The notes under the pieces were generated by a model. The model had not been told where the DNA came from, made no database searches, and saw only the letters and a list, made by a program, of their open reading frames with translations. A program made the translations under genes and the position numbers. DNA of 64,000 nt from Flavimobilis marinus (GTDB taxonomy: Bacteria; Actinomycetota; Actinomycetes; Actinomycetales; Cellulomonadaceae), in the NCBI RefSeq assembly GCF_900113055.1, contig NZ_FONZ01000002.1:732484-796483 (forward strand), given 5' to 3'. This document shows positions 35,308-46,700 of the stretch, one piece after another (position 1 is the first letter of the stretch; every line of letters begins with the position of its first letter).

Positions 35308-36897
35308 TCAGCGCGGGGCGACGCCGCGGCAGAAGAGCCCGAAGATGATCGAGTCCGTCAGGGCTTCCCAGGACGCTTCGATGATGTTGGGGCCCACCCC
35401 GACGGTGCTCCACGACCGCTCGCCGTCGGTGGACTCGATGAGCACGCGCGTGGTCGCGTCCGTGCCCTGCATCTGGTCGAGGATGCGCACCTTGAAGTCG
35501 ATCAGCTCGAAGTCGGCGATCTCGGGGTAGACGCGCGCGAGCGCCTGGCGCAGCGCGTGGTCGAGCGCGTTGACCGGACCGTTTCCCTCGCCGGTCGAGA
35601 CGATGCGCTCGCCACCGGCGTGCAGCTTCACCGTGGCCTCGGCCGTCGCCTCGGTCCCGCGGCTGCCCGCGCGCTCGACGATGGTCCGCCAGCTCTCCAC
35701 GCTGAAGAACTCCGGGCGCCCGCCACCGACCTCCTCCAGGAGCATCAGCTCGAACGACGCGTCCGCGGCGTCGTAGGTGTAGCCCGCCGCCTCCGCCTGC
35801 TTCACACGCGTCGCGATCCGGCCGAGGGTGTCGCCCTGCCCCGCGAGGTCGAACCCGAGCTCGCGGCCCTTCAGCTCGATCGAGGCGCGCCCCGCCATGT
35901 CGGAGATCAGCATCCGCATGTCGTTGCCGACGGCAGTCGGGTCGATGTGCTGGTAGAGGTCGGGATCCACCTTGATGGCGCTCGCGTGCAGCCCTGCCTT
36001 GTGGGCGAACGCGCTCGCGCCCACATAGGGCTGGCGCCCGTACGGCGAGATGTTCGTGATCTCGGAGATCGCGTGCGCGATCCGCGTGACCTCCTCGAGC
36101 CCGTGCCCCGCGAGCAGCCGGCGGCCGTGCTTGAGCTCGACGTTCGCGACCACCGTGATGAGGTCCGCGTTGCCAGTGCGCTCCCCGTAGCCGTTGACCG
36201 TGCCCTGCACGTGCTCGGCTCCGGCCGCCACGGCGGCCAGGGTGTTCGCGACGGCGCACCCGGTGTCGTTGTGGGCGTGCATCCCCAGGACCGCATCAGG
36301 TCCGACGGCGGCGCGCACCTTCGCGACGATCTCCGCCACCCAGTCGGGGAGCATCCCGCCGTTGGTGTCGCAGAGCGCGACGACCTCCGCGCCCGCGTCG
36401 AAGGCGGCGCGCACGCACTCGACCGCGTAGTCGGCGTCGTACCGGTAGCCGTCGAAGAAGTGCTCGGCGTCGACGAACACGCGGCGGCCCTCTCCGGTGA
36501 GGAAGCGCACCGTGTCGGTGATCATCGCGAGGTTCTCGCTACCGGTGGTCCGCAGGGCGCGCTCGACGTGCCGGATGTCCGCCTTCGCGACGAGCGTGAT
36601 CACCGGCGCCTGGGAGTCGAGGAGCGCGCGCACCTGGGGGTCGTCCGCGGCGGGCACGCCCACCTTGCGCGTCGCGCCGAACGCCGCCAGCACGGCGTGC
36701 TTCAGGTTCAGCTCGGTGGCCGCCCGCGCGAAGAACTCCGTGTCCTTCGGTACGGCACCCGGCCACCCGCCCTCGATGAATCCGACGCCGAGCTCGTCGA
36801 GCAGCGGTGCGATGGCGAGCTTGTCCGCCACCGAGAGGTTCATGCCCTCTTGCTGCGCGCCGTCGCGCAGGGTCGTGTCGTAGACGTGGAAGGCCAT
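35308..36897 (-). CDS. cimA: (R)-citramalate synthase
   Basis: The 529-residue DRE-TIM metallolyase-like enzyme condenses pyruvate and acetyl-CoA to citramalate, opening a threonine-independent route to isoleucine. The HMGL-like catalytic motif is YDTTLRDGAQQEG (about 6-18). Metal ligands follow in LGMHAHNDTGCAVANTLAAV. A C-terminal LeuA-type regulatory domain (about 395-520, with DFKVRILD) provides feedback control. The DTTLRDGAQQEG form and the length fit CimA better than LeuA. Its leader carries a short Leu-Ile-Leu peptide and terminator, so expression is probably attenuated by branched-chain amino acids. Confidence 0.9.
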   Translation of the reverse strand: MAFHVYDTTLRDGAQQEGMNLSVADKLAIAPLLDELGVGFIEGGWPGAVPKDTEFFARAATELNLKHAVLAAFGATRKVGVPAADDPQVRALLDSQAPVITLVAKADIRHVERALRTTGSENLAMITDTVRFLTGEGRRVFVDAEHFFDGYRYDADYAVECVRAAFDAGAEVVALCDTNGGMLPDWVAEIVAKVRAAVGPDAVLGMHAHNDTGCAVANTLAAVAAGAEHVQGTVNGYGERTGNADLITVVANVELKHGRRLLAGHGLEEVTRIAHAISEITNISPYGRQPYVGASAFAHKAGLHASAIKVDPDLYQHIDPTAVGNDMRMLISDMAGRASIELKGRELGFDLAGQGDTLGRIATRVKQAEAAGYTYDAADASFELMLLEEVGGGRPEFFSVESWRTIVERAGSRGTEATAEATVKLHAGGERIVSTGEGNGPVNALDHALRQALARVYPEIADFELIDFKVRILDQMQGTDATTRVLIESTDGERSWSTVGVGPNIIEASWEALTDSIIFGLFCRGVAPR

Positions 36898-37032
36898 GGC
36901 TCGCGATCTCTCCGGTCAGTCGGTCATGCCAGGTGCTCGGTGCAGGACGTGCTTCACGCTCGACCGCGGGGGTGGTGCGGTCGTTTCCCACTGAACCACG
37001 GGGTGTGCGGCTCGCGGGGTGTCCCCAGCAAC

Positions 37033-37058
37033 AAAAAAACCCCCCGAGATACGGGAGG
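37033..37058 (-). terminator. Attenuator terminator of the cimA leader
   Basis: On the minus strand CCTCCCG-TATCT-CGGGGGG is followed immediately by seven T. The stem has six Watson-Crick pairs and one G-T. It sits 136 bp upstream of the cimA start and downstream of a short Leu/Ile-containing reading frame, which makes it an attenuator rather than an operon end. Confidence 0.85.
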
Positions 37059-37060
37059 TT

Positions 37061-37088
37061 GCGCGTCCGGCGGGTGGGCCGGGCGCGC
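37061..37088 (-). promoter_or_regulatory. Upstream hairpin of the cimA attenuator
   Basis: GCGCG-C-CCGG and CCGG-A-CGCGC form a stem of nine pairs with a C-A mismatch and an 8-nt loop. It overlaps the leader stop codon and ends 2 bp before the terminator stem. A ribosome parked at the stop would cover its 5' arm. Confidence 0.6.
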
Positions 37089-37117
37089 TAGCTGAGAATG
37101 AGCGTGAAGTGGGTCAC
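37088..37117 (-). CDS. cimA leader peptide
   Basis: The nine-codon frame begins GTG at 37117 and reads VTHFTLILS before a TAG, with consecutive Leu-Ile-Leu codons. No good ribosome site precedes it; a leaderless transcript starting near the GTG is possible. Its position directly before two hairpins matches a branched-chain amino acid attenuator. Stalling at the Leu/Ile codons would change folding downstream. It is too short for family comparison. Confidence 0.65.
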   Translation of the reverse strand: MTHFTLILS

Positions 37118-37274
37118 AGACGCAGAGTGCCACAGCCCCACCGGCGCGAGACCACCACGACCACATGGCGGACACCCTCCCGCCCACCTGGGGCCTGGGC
37201 TCGCCCTGACCGAGCGGTGCCGATGACCGAAGCCCTGCTCGTGCCAGGGTCTTCCGCGCCTTGATCGCGGTCCC

Positions 37275-37313
37275 AGCACAGTCCTGCTCGGGTCAGCCGA
37301 GCCGAACTGTGCT
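37275..37313. repeat. Palindromic intergenic element, copy 2
   Basis: AGCACAGT and ACTGTGCT (8 bp) enclose a perfect inner hairpin GCTCGG-GTCAG-CCGAGC. The 39-bp element aligns without gaps to 34145-34183, with about 29 of 39 positions the same. It lies between the divergent cimA leader and the coiled-coil gene, where it could also be an operator. Nothing else is recognised in 37118-37414 apart from the ribosome site of the next gene. Confidence 0.6.
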
Positions 37314-37414
37314 TCCACGGGTAGGTCCGCGTCGCTGCGGCTCGGTGCGGTTGCGGCCCGCCGCCCCCGGCGGTCGAATGGGCAGGTAACCCGCCCACCT
37401 GTGAGGAGCCTGAC

Positions 37415-37927
37415 ATGGACCTGGACACGACCACCTGGATCATCATCGCGGTGATCGCCGTGGCACTGATCGCCCTCATCGCGTTCCTCGTCATGAGGTC
37501 TGGCAGCGACAAGAAGGCGGAGAAGCAGCGCGCCGAGGCGCAGCAGATCCGGCGCGAGGCGGACGAGCACCGCATCGAGCTGCAGCGCCGCGAGGCTGCC
37601 GCAGCGAAGACCGACGCCGAGGCTCGCCTCGCCCAGGCCGAGGCCGACACCAGCCGCGCGGAGGCCGCACGGCTCCAGGCCGAGGCTGACGCCCGCGCCG
37701 CCGACGCCTCCACGCTGCAGGCCCAGGCCGCCGAGCGGTCGGAGTCGGCGACCGACGTGCGTCGCGAGGTCGACGAGCGCCTCGCGGAGGCCGACAAGAT
37801 CGATCCCGACAAGCGCCACGCCCGTGGGACGCACGAGACCGGGATTGACGCACGCCCGGCTGACGCGCACGACGGCGACGTGCGCCGTGACCCGGACGTC
37901 GATGGTGGCAGCCCGCGCCACGTCTGA
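37415..37927 (+). CDS. Membrane-anchored Ala/Glu-rich coiled-coil protein
   Basis: The 170-residue protein starts at ATG 37415 with GAGGAG 7 bp upstream. An N-terminal membrane helix (about residues 8-28) is followed by a heptad-rich helix (about 30-130) made mostly of Ala, Glu, Arg and Gln. It closes with a His/Asp/Arg-rich tail, and no family is recognised. The coiled coil should be cytoplasmic if the short acidic N-terminus is outside. It is divergent from the cimA leader. Confidence 0.7.
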   Translation: MDLDTTTWIIIAVIAVALIALIAFLVMRSGSDKKAEKQRAEAQQIRREADEHRIELQRREAAAAKTDAEARLAQAEADTSRAEAARLQAEADARAADASTLQAQAAERSESATDVRREVDERLAEADKIDPDKRHARGTHETGIDARPADAHDGDVRRDPDVDGGSPRHV

Positions 37928-38001
37928 CGGCACGGAGGTCGCACGACCTCGCACCCCGCTCGGCCTGGTGCCCGGCGCGCCGCCTCGTGGCGCGTCGGGC
38001 A

Positions 38002-38024
38002 TCGCGCTGCGCGCGCCAGCGCGA
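38002..38024. terminator. GC-rich hairpin between convergent genes
   Basis: TCGCGCTG and CAGCGCGA form a perfect 8-bp stem with a 7-nt loop in the 103-bp gap between the coiled-coil gene and the peptide-importer ATPase. No T-tract; assignment by position. Confidence 0.35.
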
Positions 38025-38030
38025 CCGTCG

Positions 38031-39676
<1,646 letters not shown>

Positions 39677-39677
<1 letters not shown>

Positions 39678-40669
39678 CACGGCGCTCCCTTCGTCTCGGT
39701 GACGCCCGCCGCGGGGGCAGGCCGCCGCTTGGCCGCGCGGCGGATGCGCAGCCGGGGATCGGCGAGGTCGTTGAGGCTCTCGCCCACCAGGGTGATGCCC
39801 ATGACGAGCAGCACGATCGCGACACCCGGGTAGATGCCGGTCCACCAGATCCCGCTCGCGACGTCGGCGACGGCCCGGTTGAGGTCGTAGCCCCACTCGG
39901 CGGCGATGGTCGGGTTGATGCCGAAGCCCAGGAAGCCCAGGCCGGCGAGGGTGAGGATCGCCTCCGAGGCATTGAGCGTGACGATGAGCGGGAGCGAGCG
40001 CGTGGCGTTGCGCAGCACGTGGGTGCCGAGGATCCGCGACGTCGGCGCCCCGAGCACGCGCGCCGACTCCACGAACGGCTCCGCCTTGAGCCGGACGGTC
40101 TCCGCACGCACCACGCGGAAGTACTGCGGCACGAACACCACCGTGATCGAGACCGCCGCGGCCGCGATGCCACCCCAGAAGCTCGACTGGCCGCCGGAGA
40201 TGATGATCGACACGACGATGGCGAGCAGCAGGGACGGGAACGCGTAGATCGCGTCGGCGATCATCACCAGCACCCGGTCCAGCCAGCCACCGAGGTACCC
40301 GGAGACGAGGCCGAGGGCCACCCCGAGGAAGATCGACGCGATCACGGCGAGCACGACCGTCAGCAGCGCCGTCTGGGTGCCCCACACCACGCGGGAGAAC
40401 ACGTCGTAGCCGCCCACGGTGGTCCCCCAGAGGAACTCCGACGACGGCGCGGCCTGCCGCGGGAAGCTCCCGTCCGGACCGGAGAGCTGGCTGAAGCCGT
40501 ACGGCGCGATCACCGGCGCGAGGACCGCGACGAGAATGAACATGGCGGAGATCAGCAGGCCGGCGACGAGCATGCCGCGCTGGAGGCCCACGCTGTGACG
40601 CAGGTGCCAGATGATCGGCAGGCGCTTCCAGCGGGGCTCGTGGGTGACGCCGACGGGTGGCGTGGCCAT
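39677..40669 (-). CDS. Oligopeptide ABC importer permease, DppC type
   Basis: The 330-residue permease has an N-terminal OppC leader segment, six membrane helices and the conserved EAA loop region (VRLKAEPFVESARVLGAPTSRIL). The SFWGG segment and a cytoplasmic tail end are as in DppC/OppC. It starts at ATG 40669, one base after the DppB stop, and couples to the dual ATPase. Confidence 0.93.
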
Positions 40670-40670
40670 C

Positions 40671-41756
40671 TCAGTACCTCACTCTCGGGTCGATGAGCGC
40701 CGCGAGGACGTCGACGAGGAAGTTCGTGACGGCGACGATCACCGCGAGCAGGGCGACGATGCCCTGGACGGCGACGTAGTCCCGCGCTGCGAGGTACTGC
40801 GCGAGCTGGAAGCCCAGGCCGCGCCACTCGAAGGTCGTCTCGGTGAGGATCGCGCCGCCGAGCATGAGCGCGATCTGCATGCCCATGACGGTGATGATCG
40901 GGATCAGGGCCGGCTTGTAGGCGTGCTTGCGCAGCAGGCGCCCCTCCGAGACTCCGCGCGACCGGGCGGCGTCGACGTAGTCCATCGACAGCGTGCCGAT
41001 CAGGTTGGTCCGCACCAGGCGCAGGAAGACCCCGGCCGTGAGAAGACCAAGGGCGAGCGAAGGCAGGACGGCGTGCGACAGGACGTCCGAGATCAGGTCC
41101 CAGCGCCCGGTCCGCAGCGCATCGATGATGTTGATGCCCGTCGAGCCGTCGATGCGGTCGAGGATCAGCTGGGTCTGCGGCGTCGTGCGGCGTCCGAGCG
41201 GGAACCAGCCCAGCTGGACGGAGAAGACCAGCTTGAGCAGGATGCCAGCGAAGAACACGGGGGTGGCGTAGGCGAGGATCGCGAGGACGCGGAGCGTGGC
41301 GTCGGACCAGCGGTCGCGGCGGTAAGCGGCGAGCCGGCCGAACGGGATGCCGATCAGCAGCGCGATGATCAGCGAGAACGTCACGAGCTCGACCGTGGCG
41401 GCGCCGTACGTCAGCAGGATCTCGCTGATCGCCCGGTTGTCCGTGACCGTGCGGCCGAAGTCCCCGGTGAAGATCTGCCCGAGGTACTCGAGGTACTGCA
41501 CCAGCACGGGGCGGTCGTACCCGGCGGCGGCGAGGCGTTCGGCGAGCTGCGCCTCGGTGAGGCGTCCGCCGACCGACGCGGTGATCGGGTCGCCGACCAC
41601 GCGCATGAGGAAGAACACGAGGCTGACGAGGATGAAGACGGTGGGGATGATCAGCAGGAATCGGACCAGGATGTAGCGCCCCAGCCCTCCCCCGGGTGCG
41701 GCGGCGGTCGGTTTGGCTGTCGCGGCAGCCTCGGGCTCGTCCGTGAGCACGGTCAC
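40671..41756 (-). CDS. Oligopeptide ABC importer permease, DppB type
   Basis: The 361-residue product starts at GTG 41756 with AAGGAG 5 bp upstream. Six membrane helices, the DYVDAARSRGVSEGRLLRKHA cytoplasmic loop and the ETTFEWRGLG periplasmic segment match DppB. The first about 30 residues are Thr/Ala-rich and non-conserved. A 15-bp hairpin in the gap upstream separates it from the binding-protein gene. Confidence 0.94.
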   Translation of the reverse strand: MTVLTDEPEAAATAKPTAAAPGGGLGRYILVRFLLIIPTVFILVSLVFFLMRVVGDPITASVGGRLTEAQLAERLAAAGYDRPVLVQYLEYLGQIFTGDFGRTVTDNRAISEILLTYGAATVELVTFSLIIALLIGIPFGRLAAYRRDRWSDATLRVLAILAYATPVFFAGILLKLVFSVQLGWFPLGRRTTPQTQLILDRIDGSTGINIIDALRTGRWDLISDVLSHAVLPSLALGLLTAGVFLRLVRTNLIGTLSMDYVDAARSRGVSEGRLLRKHAYKPALIPIITVMGMQIALMLGGAILTETTFEWRGLGFQLAQYLAARDYVAVQGIVALLAVIVAVTNFLVDVLAALIDPRVRY

Positions 41757-41774
41757 GTGGTCTCCTTGCGACGC

Positions 41775-41806
41775 GGACGGGACGCCGCCGTGGCGGCGTC
41801 CCGTCC
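41775..41806 (-). terminator. Intra-operon hairpin between binding protein and permease genes
   Basis: GGACGGGACGCCGCC and its exact complement form a perfect 15-bp palindrome with only 2 nt between arms (about 14 bp with a tetraloop in RNA). No U-tract follows on the minus strand. Such hairpins commonly stabilise the upstream binding-protein message or partly attenuate the permease genes. Confidence 0.7.
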
Positions 41807-41823
41807 GTGGATCGTGGGTCGGG

Positions 41824-43470
41824 TCAGCGACCCAGGGGTGCGTAGCGGAACTTGAAGGACGCGTCGAGGGTGACACCGGTGATGTCCGTGCCCGCGACCG
41901 CGACCTGCGCACCCTGGAGGTACGGCAGCGTCGAGAGGTCCTCGGCGACGATCCGCTGGGCGTCCTCGATCAGCGCGGTGCGCGCTGCCTCGTCGGCCTC
42001 GCTCGCCTGGCCGAGGATCGCCTCCGTGGCAGCGTCGTCCTCGTAGTGGTTGCCCAGGAAGTTCTCCGGCAGGAAGAACGGCGACAGGTAGTTGTCGGCG
42101 TCCGAGTAGTCCGGGAACCAGCCCAGCTGGTAGGCCGGGTAGACGTCCTCACGACGCTCGGTCGAGTAGGTGTCCCACAGCGTCGACTGGAGCGAGACGT
42201 CGAACAGTCCGCTCGCCTCGAGCTGCGCCTCGATCATCGCGTACTCCTCGTCCGAGGAGTTGCCGTAGTGGTCGGGGCTGTACTGCAGGTTGAGCGCGAC
42301 GGGCGTCTCCACGCCGGCCTCGGAGAGCGCTGCCGCCGCGGCGTCGGCGTCCGGGGCACCCGCACCGTCACCGTAGAGCTCCTTGAGGGGCTCGGCCGCG
42401 CCGGTCAGACCGTCCGGGACGTACGAGTACAACGGGGTGAAGGACCCCTGGTAGATCTCCTCGCTCAGCGCCTGCCGGTCGAGCAGGTGGGCGGCCGCCT
42501 GGCGGACCGCGAGCGCCTTGGCCTCGTCCGCGTCCGCGGTGTCGGTGCCGTACGGCTGCGTGGCGAAGTTGAAGACGATGTAGCGGATCTCCCCGCCGGG
42601 GCCCTCGTGCACGGTGACGTTCTCGTCCTGCGCGAGGTCGGCCAGGTCCGTCGGCGACAGGCTGCGGAACGCCACGTCGACGTCACCCTGCTGCACCGCG
42701 AGCTTGAGCGAGGTCTCCTCGGTGAAGTACTGCGCCGTGACCACCTTCGTGACGGCGGGCTCGAGCAGACCCATGTAGTCCTCGAACGCCTCGTACCGGA
42801 TCAGCTCGTTCTCCGTGTAGTCGGTGATCAGGTACTGGCCGCCGAACGCCTTCTCCGCGACGATCGTGTCCGCCGGGGTCAGCTCGGTGGGCGAGAAGAC
42901 CTCCTCGTCGACGATCGGGCCGACGGGCGAGGACAGGATCTGCGGGAACGTCTGGTCGTTCTCGCTCTTGAGCGTGAACACGACCGTGCGCTCGTCCGGC
43001 GCTGCGACGGAGTCGAGGTTGTAGAGCAGCGACGACGGGCCGTTCGGGTCGGCGATGCCCAGCTGGCGGTCGAAGCTGAACTTCACGTCCGACGACGTCA
43101 GCTCGTGGCCGTTCGCGAACGTCAGGCCCTCCTTGAGCGTGACCGTGTACTCGTTGGGCGCGGTGAACTCAGCGCTCTCGGCGATGTCCGGCTCGACGTC
43201 GGGGCTGCCGTACGGCGTGTTCAGCAGGAACGGGAACACCTGGTTCTGGACGGCGAACGAGCCGTTGTCGTACGAGCCCGCGGGGTCGAGCGAGGTGATG
43301 ACGTCCGTCGTCCCGACCGAGATGCTGTCGGTGCCGCCGCCGGCCGTGCCTCCGGTCGCCGTGGGGTCGTCGCCCTCGCTGGTGTCGGCGCACGCGGTCA
43401 GCACGAGGCCGAGCGCGGCGATCGCGCCGACGGCGCGCAGCGAGCGGCGCGGTGTTCCTGCTGCAGTCAT
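41824..43470 (-). CDS. Oligopeptide-binding lipoprotein (family 5 extracellular solute-binding)
   Basis: The 548-residue product starts at ATG 43470 with a signal peptide and lipobox LTAC (about 24-27), followed by a Gly/Thr-rich linker. SBP_bac_5 signatures include TLKEGLTFANGHELTSSDVKFSF (about 112-134), where peptide enters the groove, and the C-terminal NYLSPFFLP-type segment. It captures peptides or nickel for the importer encoded downstream. Its 287-bp upstream gap is shared with the divergent xylanase gene. Confidence 0.93.
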   Translation of the reverse strand: MTAAGTPRRSLRAVGAIAALGLVLTACADTSEGDDPTATGGTAGGGTDSISVGTTDVITSLDPAGSYDNGSFAVQNQVFPFLLNTPYGSPDVEPDIAESAEFTAPNEYTVTLKEGLTFANGHELTSSDVKFSFDRQLGIADPNGPSSLLYNLDSVAAPDERTVVFTLKSENDQTFPQILSSPVGPIVDEEVFSPTELTPADTIVAEKAFGGQYLITDYTENELIRYEAFEDYMGLLEPAVTKVVTAQYFTEETSLKLAVQQGDVDVAFRSLSPTDLADLAQDENVTVHEGPGGEIRYIVFNFATQPYGTDTADADEAKALAVRQAAAHLLDRQALSEEIYQGSFTPLYSYVPDGLTGAAEPLKELYGDGAGAPDADAAAAALSEAGVETPVALNLQYSPDHYGNSSDEEYAMIEAQLEASGLFDVSLQSTLWDTYSTERREDVYPAYQLGWFPDYSDADNYLSPFFLPENFLGNHYEDDAATEAILGQASEADEAARTALIEDAQRIVAEDLSTLPYLQGAQVAVAGTDITGVTLDASFKFRYAPLGR

Positions 43471-43661
43471 TGCTCACATCCTCACGTCGGGCGCCGGTGC
43501 AGGAGCACGGGCGCACGGTGAACAGGTCCGAGATGAACCCTGGTCAGCCGGTTCTACCACGGGACGAAGGGCACACGACGGACTGATCCATGTCCGATAC
43601 GCATCTGCAACCATCGGTCACATGCTGGAAACATCGGGCAGGCGCTCCCCGGTTTCGATAC

Positions 43662-43681
43662 CGATATCTAAAACGTTATCG
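43662..43681. promoter_or_regulatory. Inverted repeat upstream of the xylanase gene
   Basis: CGATA (43662-43666) and TATCG (43677-43681) flank TCTAAAACGT, and the AACGTT core is itself palindromic. It sits 76 bp before the xylanase start in an AT-richer patch. The form resembles LacI- or AraC-type operators of glycoside hydrolase genes. No regulator gene is adjacent. Confidence 0.45.
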
Positions 43682-43757
43682 ATCGGGCTGGCCCGTGGGC
43701 AATTCACCCCGTAAGGTCCGCTGTGGGGTGGGACCCGGATCGCGCAAAGGAGCGCAG

Positions 43758-46700
43758 ATGAGACGTCCACGTTTGCTCACACGACTCGGCGTCGGGGCGG
43801 TGGTCGCGGCCCTGTCGGCCGCTACCGTCGGCATCCCGGCAGCAGCTGCCGGTGAGGCATCGGCCAGTCGTAGCACCGGCGGCATCGCCACCGGCGTCCT
43901 CGCGGCGGAGGCCCTCGAGATCACCGCCCTGACCACCGGCTTCGAGGACGGCCTCGGGGCCTGGGGCCCACGCGGCACCGAGTCCGCGCCCGTCGTCACC
44001 CTCTCCGACGTCGCCCGCACGGGCGCCAGCGCAGCCTCGGTGGCCGCGCGCGGCGACACCTGGCACGGCCTCGGCACCTCCGTCGCGGACGTGTTCCTCC
44101 CGGCGACCACCTACGAGCTCTCGGCCTGGGTGCGTCTCGCGCCCGGCGAGAGCGCCACAGACGTGCGCCTCAGCGTCCAGCGCACCGTCGAGGGCGCGGA
44201 CGACGCCTACGACACGGTCGCCACGGCCACCGGCGTGACACCCGACGTGTGGGTCCAGGTCACGGGCACGTACCAGGCACTGACCGGCAGCCAGCTCCTC
44301 TACCTCGAGACGGCGTCGGGCACCGCCTCGTTCCTCGTCGACGACGTGACCGTCACCCAGACGGCCGCGCCCGGCGTCCAGGACGACATCCCCTCGCTCA
44401 AGGACGTGGTCCCCTGGCCGTTCGGCGTCGCGATCGACGAGCGCGAGACGACCGGCGCGTCGAGCCAGCTCGTCACCAAGCACTTCGGGCAGTTCACGCC
44501 CGAGAACCAGATGAAGCCCGAGGCGATCCAGCCGACCGAGGGCGAGTTCACCTTCGCTGCGGCCGACGCCCTCATGGACTTCGCGGTCGACAACGACCTG
44601 CGCGTCTACGGCCACACGCTCGTGTGGCACAGCCAGACCCCGGACTGGTTCTTCGAGAAGACCGTCACCGACGCCGAAGGCGTCGAGACGGCCGTCCCGC
44701 TCTCGACGAGCGCCGAGGACCAGGCGGTCCTGCGCGCCCGCATGCGGACGCACATCGAGACGGTGGCCGAGCACTTCCGGACGACCTACGGGGAGTACGG
44801 GACTGCAGGCAACCCGATCGTCGGCTTCGACGTCGTCAACGAGGTCATCGCGGAGAGCGAGCCGGACGGCCTGCGGCGCAGCGAGTGGTTCCGGGTCCTC
44901 GGGCCCGGCTACATCGCCGAGGCCTTCGAGATCGCCTCGGAAGCCTTCAACGGCGGCGACCCCGAGGGGCCGGTCGCGCTCTTCATCAACGACTACAACA
45001 CCGAGCTCCCCGCGAAGCGCGAGGCCATGTTCTCCGTGGTCGAGGACCTGCTCGCGGCCGGTGCGCCGGTCGACGGCGTCGGGCACCAGCTCCACGTCAG
45101 CCTCGCCCAGCCGATCGGGCAGATCAAGGAGACGCTCGACCGCTTCGCCCCGCTCGGGCTGCTGCAGAACGTCTCCGAGCTCGACGTGGGCATCGACGGC
45201 ACGATCACCCAGGAGAAGCTCGTCGAGCAGGGCTACTACTACGCCGACCTCTTCGACGTCCTGCGGGACTACGACCTGTCCTCGGTGACCGTGTGGGGAC
45301 CCACCGACACCCGCAGCTGGCGCTCCGAGGGCAGCCCGCTGCTGTTCGACGGACAGCTCCAGGCCAAGCCCGCCTATTGGGGGATCGTCGACCGCGCGCA
45401 GCTGCCCACGCTCACCCTGCGCACCAACGCCCCCGAGGCCGAGGCCCCGGACGCCACCCAGTGGGCGCTCCTGCCCGACACCTCGATCTCCGGCGAGACA
45501 GGCTTCCAGCTGCGGTGGTCCGGCAGCACCCTGGTCACCCGGGTGACGGTGGCGGACGCGACCGACGACGGCGCGTACGACGTCGTCACCCTGTTTGGTC
45601 CCGGAGGCGCGAAGTCCGTGACGCGCGCGGACGCGACCGACACCTCAGCAGACGGCTACGAGGTCCTGGTCTCGCTCCCGCTCGACACCGCCGGCGAGGT
45701 CGGCGCGATGGTGCCGTTCGACGTCCGCGTGGCCGACCACAGCGGCGACGTGCGGTCGTGGAACGACAAGTCCAACACCCAGGAGGAGTCCGGTTCCCTC
45801 GGGGTCGTCACCCTCGTGGAGCCGGTCAGTGTGGTTGCAGCCCCGGCCGCAACCACCGCGCCGGTCATCGACGGCGACGTCGACGCCGTCTGGGACGGCG
45901 TGCCGACCCTCACGACGGACCGGCAGATCGAGGGCACCGACGGCGCTCGGGCGACCGTCCGGGTGCTCTGGCACGGTGACCGGCTCGACGTCCTCGCCGA
46001 GGTCGCGGACCCCCGGCTCGACGCCACCAGCTCGAACGCGTGGGAGCAGGACTCGGTCGAGATCTTCGTCGACCCGGTCAATGCGAAGGCGGGACCCTTC
46101 AACCCCGCCGACGGCCAGTACCGGGTCAACTACCTGGGCGTCGAGTCCATCTCGGGCGACCTCGCCACGATCGGCGAACGGCTCACGAGCGCGGCCAAGG
46201 TCATCGACGGCGGCTACGTCGTCGAGGCGTCGATCGCGCTGGGCCGCACCGCGCAAGTGGGCGACCTCGTCGGCCTCGAGCTGCAGGTGAACGATGCCGC
46301 CGACGGCGCGCGCACCGCGGTCCGATCCTGGGCCGACCCCACGGGCCGCTCGTACCAGAGCACGTCGCGCTGGGGTGTCGCCACCTTGGCGACCGCACCC
46401 GACCCGGGCCCGGTAGACCCGGGCCCGGTCGACCCTGACCCCGAGGACCCGAAGCCGGTCGCCCCGGTCGTCACGACCCAGCCGGTCTCGGTCACCGGCG
46501 CCCTCGGCAGGACCGTCACGCTGGTCGCCGCGGCGACCGGAGAGCCTGCTCCTGCAGTCCAGTGGGAGAAGCGCCGGGCCACGAGCACACGGTGGTTCCC
46601 GGTCCGCGGGGCGACGACCCCGACCTTGAGGATCGATGTGCGCACGACGCCGATCGTCTACCGGGCAGTGTTCACGAACAAGGCCGGGTCCGCCGCCACG

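Noticed and set aside
37018..37264. Small open frame overlapping the cimA leader on the plus strand
   Set aside because: It starts in the terminator A-tract, lacks a ribosome site and has no recognisable sequence.
36898..37414. T-box riboswitch in the cimA leader
   Set aside because: No T-box consensus (AGGGUGGNACCGCG) or specifier stem; the short Leu/Ile frame with terminator explains the region better.
40611..41855. Open frame of 414 codons opposite the DppB permease gene
   Set aside because: It mirrors the permease codons, is Arg/Asp/His-rich without motifs and would overlap several real genes.
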